A DNA stretch of 64,000 bases from UBA9926 sp023261215. Lineage in GTDB: Bacteria; Pseudomonadota; Gammaproteobacteria; Pseudomonadales; Azotimanducaceae. The stretch lies in NCBI GenBank assembly GCA_038136035.1, contig JAYPYV010000006.1, positions 1 through 64,000 of the forward strand, read 5' to 3'. The position numbers and the translations under genes are program-made. The notes beneath the pieces are model-generated. The model ran no database searches and was not told where the DNA came from. It worked only from the letters and a program-made list of their open reading frames with translations. This document shows positions 62,135 through 64,000 of this stretch, piece by piece. Each line of letters begins with the position of its first letter. Position 1 is the stretch's first letter.

Positions 62135-62561
62135 ACCAAGGTCTCTTTGAATCCTCCCAAGAGCATAGGTGAATTAGCGCTAGAATCCCACGGGTTGGGT
62201 GATTCGCCGGGTCTTGCGTGATGGTTCCGCAGGGGGCCCCAAAAAAGAAAGAACCGTGTTGCTCATTGAACGGTGACTCGTCAGTGCGCGAAGGCAAAGA
62301 TCATGATCAGGCACTTAACCGTTTTTTGGGACGCGCGGGATTGCGCGGAGAGAGATGGACCTTTAGCCGTGACGGACGCTATTCAAGCCGCAGTGCGGTC
62401 TCGCACACCGTGGTTGTCGTCGGGTCTTGCTGAAAGAGCGATCGATCATCTGCTCTTGCCGCTCGTCATCCATCGCGAACGCTCAACGGCTCGAGATTGC
62501 TCAAACCGATGAGGCTGTTATGCTCGAGTCAGCGTGTGGGCAAGGTCTAGGAGTGGACTGA
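62135..62561. other. Region without a recognisable gene, between GT4 and the VOC gene
   Basis: About 430 bases. Two short plus-strand frames overlap in different phases (62218-62433, 71 codons; 62273-62512, 79 codons). Neither shows a known motif, and neither has a clear ribosome binding site. The left end must hold the GT4 promoter and the right end holds the promoter listed next. A degenerate gene cannot be excluded. Confidence 0.5.
62497..62524 (+). promoter_or_regulatory. Sigma70-type promoter for the VOC gene
   Basis: TTGCTC (62497-62502), a 16-base spacer and TATGCT (62519-62524) with an upstream TG (extended -10). The expected transcription start is about 30 bases before the ATG at 62562. 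Confidence 0.5.
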
Positions 62562-63248
62562 ATGAATCTTGCGAAGCCTTGTATTGACGTGGGCCTTTAT
62601 TGCCGCGAGCGAGAGGCCATGATGGACTTTTGGCAGACCTCTGTGGGACTGGGATTCGAAGGTCTTTTGAAATTGGGTGGAGGCGCTCAACAATGGCGGC
62701 ATGAGATGAATGGCTCGATCCTAAAGCTCAATCATCGCCTAGACCCGTTGCCCGAAGCGCCGCCGGCGGGATATGACGGACTGATCGTGACTGATGAAAC
62801 GGTGGATGAACCTGTCACGATGCTCGACCCGGAAGGAAATCGTGTCACCTTGGTTCAACCCGGATTTGAAGGGATCGACCAGATCGCGATTGAAATGGCG
62901 GTGTCAAACGTGGATGAACATCGGGCGTTCATGCGTCGGGTGTTGGGTTGCCAGCAGGTTTCCGAGCGGCATATGAAATGGGGCGAGACGAGTTTCTTTC
63001 TCTCAACCGCAACCGTCCCGGCCCGAGCGCAAGGCGCCGCGCTGGCGGCACCAGGCTTTCGCTATGTCACGGTTCAGGTTTGGGACGTGGACGTTGAGCA
63101 TGAGGCAGCGCTGCGCGGTGGGGCAGCGGAAGGCATGGCACCAACGACGCTGGGGGAAACCGCTCGGATATCGTTTATAAAAGACCCTGACGACAATTGG
63201 ATTGAGATATCGCAGCGGGCATCCTTAACGGGCTCCCTGTCAGCCTGA
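62562..63248 (+). CDS. VOC (glyoxalase/extradiol dioxygenase fold) family protein
   Basis: A 228-residue protein made of two VOC modules. The first (PCIDVGLYCREREAMMDFW) carries the typical ligand-pocket strands, and the second ends in ARISFIKDPDDNWIEISQR, the characteristic final strand with the metal-binding Glu. VOC proteins include lyases, isomerases, dioxygenases and binding proteins, so the reaction is open. It may be co-transcribed with the downstream nitronate-monooxygenase-type gene, about 60 bases away. Confidence 0.82.
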   Translation: MNLAKPCIDVGLYCREREAMMDFWQTSVGLGFEGLLKLGGGAQQWRHEMNGSILKLNHRLDPLPEAPPAGYDGLIVTDETVDEPVTMLDPEGNRVTLVQPGFEGIDQIAIEMAVSNVDEHRAFMRRVLGCQQVSERHMKWGETSFFLSTATVPARAQGAALAAPGFRYVTVQVWDVDVEHEAALRGGAAEGMAPTTLGETARISFIKDPDDNWIEISQRASLTGSLSA

Positions 63249-63309
63249 ACGGGCTGTCCATCGAGCCATTAAAAGGCACAAGACAATGATGATGAAGTGA
63301 GGGCTTTCA

Positions 63310-64000
63310 ATGAAATCACCGATTTGTGAACAACTGGGTATCGACTTTCCGCTGATAGCGTTTACCCACTGTCGAGATGTGGTTTGCGCCGTGTCTAAGG
63401 CGGGCGGAATGGGCGTCTTGGGCGCAGCAGGCTACTCTCCAGAGCAGTTGGAAATTGAACTCAAGTGGATCGACGACCACATCGACGGCAAACCCTACGG
63501 TTTGGACCTCATTGTGCCGAGTTCAATGGCCAATAAAGACGAGTCGCTGTCTCGCGAGGAACTGCACAACTTGGTGCCTGGCGAACACAAAGCGTTCGCG
63601 GCTTCGATTTTGGCTCAACACAATATTGACACTGTGGATCTTTACGAGACCCGGGCTGGTGGAGGCGGCGGTGGCTTTCTAGGCGAATCGCGCGCCGCAA
63701 ATGTACTCGACATTGCCTTTTCTCACCCGATTCGAATGATCGTCAACGCGCTTGGGGTACCCCCGGCTTACATGCTCGAATTGGGTAAACGCCATGGCGT
63801 GCCAGTCGGCGCGCTCGTCGGGTCGAAGCAGCACGCCATTAAGCAGGCCGAAGTGGGTGTCGATATCCTGATCGTTTCTGGGACTGAAGCCGGTGGGCAT
63901 TGCGGCGAGGTCTCAACCATGGTTTTAGTGCCGGAGGTCGCTGAGGCGGTGGCCGAATTTAAGGATGTTTCGATTTTAGCGGCTGGAGGGATTGTGACGG
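63310..64000 (+). CDS. Nitronate monooxygenase / 2-nitropropane dioxygenase family protein (3'-partial)
   Basis: An open frame from the ATG at 63310 runs off the window end (230 codons seen). It has CEQLGIDFPLIAF at the N-terminus, SKAGGMGVLGAAGYSPEQL, then VGALVGSKQHAIKQAEVGVDILIVSGTEAGGHCG and SILAAGGIV, the FMN TIM-barrel pattern of the family. Known members oxidise alkyl nitronates, and many others have unknown substrates. The stretch GLDLIVPSSM and a glycine run (GGGGGGFLGE) are subfamily features. Confidence 0.85.
   Translation, partial: MKSPICEQLGIDFPLIAFTHCRDVVCAVSKAGGMGVLGAAGYSPEQLEIELKWIDDHIDGKPYGLDLIVPSSMANKDESLSREELHNLVPGEHKAFAASILAQHNIDTVDLYETRAGGGGGGFLGESRAANVLDIAFSHPIRMIVNALGVPPAYMLELGKRHGVPVGALVGSKQHAIKQAEVGVDILIVSGTEAGGHCGEVSTMVLVPEVAEAVAEFKDVSILAAGGIVT

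Noticed and set aside
63241..63256. CAGCC/GGCTG hairpin at the end of the VOC gene as a terminator
   Set aside because: It overlaps the stop codon, the stem is only 5 bp and no U-run follows.

Overview
The window looks like a draft or metagenome-derived scaffold of a free-living, probably aquatic gammaproteobacterium. The evidence is the gene order and the regulatory sites. The block dnaE-tilS-pyrG-kdsA-eno-ftsB-ispD-ispF-truD-pcm-nlpD, then fdxA-mutS, then recA-recX-alaS-lysC-csrA follows the Pseudomonas-type chromosomal backbone. There is also a complete System I cytochrome c maturation operon, and a LexA box of the gammaproteobacterial form CTGT-N8-ACAG. Genus cannot be called from the sequence alone. 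Three runs of exactly 100 N (41047-41146, 51151-51250, 57093-57192) are scaffold gaps of unknown true size. No rRNA, tRNA, CRISPR array, insertion sequence or prophage was seen.

Layout. 1-2 kb: hybrid histidine kinase. 2.1-7.2 kb: catabolic or accessory genes (periplasmic hypothetical, DUF218 protein, Baeyer-Villiger-type monooxygenase, MFS transporter, fumarylacetoacetase-family hydrolase). 7.2-8.1 kb: rdgC. 8.2-15.2 kb: ccmABCDEFGHI, with a serine hydrolase gene overlapping its end. 16.3-17.9 kb: gamma-glutamyltransferase. 18.1-22.5 kb: RND efflux adaptor and pump. 22.7-23.9 kb: saccharopine-dehydrogenase-like reductase. 24-47.4 kb: the housekeeping backbone (replication, tRNA, CTP, KDO, glycolysis, division, isoprenoid, repair, translation, aspartate pathway). 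47.8 kb: csrA. 48-53.4 kb: a membrane-lipid modification locus (desaturase; FAD oxidoreductase, DUF1365, two cyclopropane-synthase-type methyltransferases). 53.4-55.4 kb: gpsA and an LLM oxidoreductase. 55.6-62.1 kb: cell-envelope genes (YeiH-type exporter, MMPL lipid-exporter-like protein, three glycosyltransferases). 62.6-64 kb: VOC protein and a nitronate-monooxygenase-type gene cut by the window end.

The most interesting feature of the backbone is what it lacks. Genes normally embedded in it are absent: accA (between dnaE and tilS), surE (between truD and pcm), rpoS (between nlpD and fdxA) and possibly cinA (between mutS and recA, where a gap intervenes). A DUF368 gene sits between pcm and nlpD. 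Loss of rpoS from its usual locus would mean either a relocated gene or a different general stress strategy.

Regulatory structure seen directly: a canonical LexA box unusually far upstream of recA; a GGAG-loop hairpin at the csrA ribosome binding site, which fits CsrA autoregulation; a two-part stem-loop ending 7 nt before pyrG; and an inverted repeat in the fdxA leader. RecX carries a long, A-rich, disordered N-terminal extension built partly of 15-bp repeats, and a second 15-bp repeat array lies upstream of recA beside the assembly gap. I did not find a clearly new defence or mobile system.
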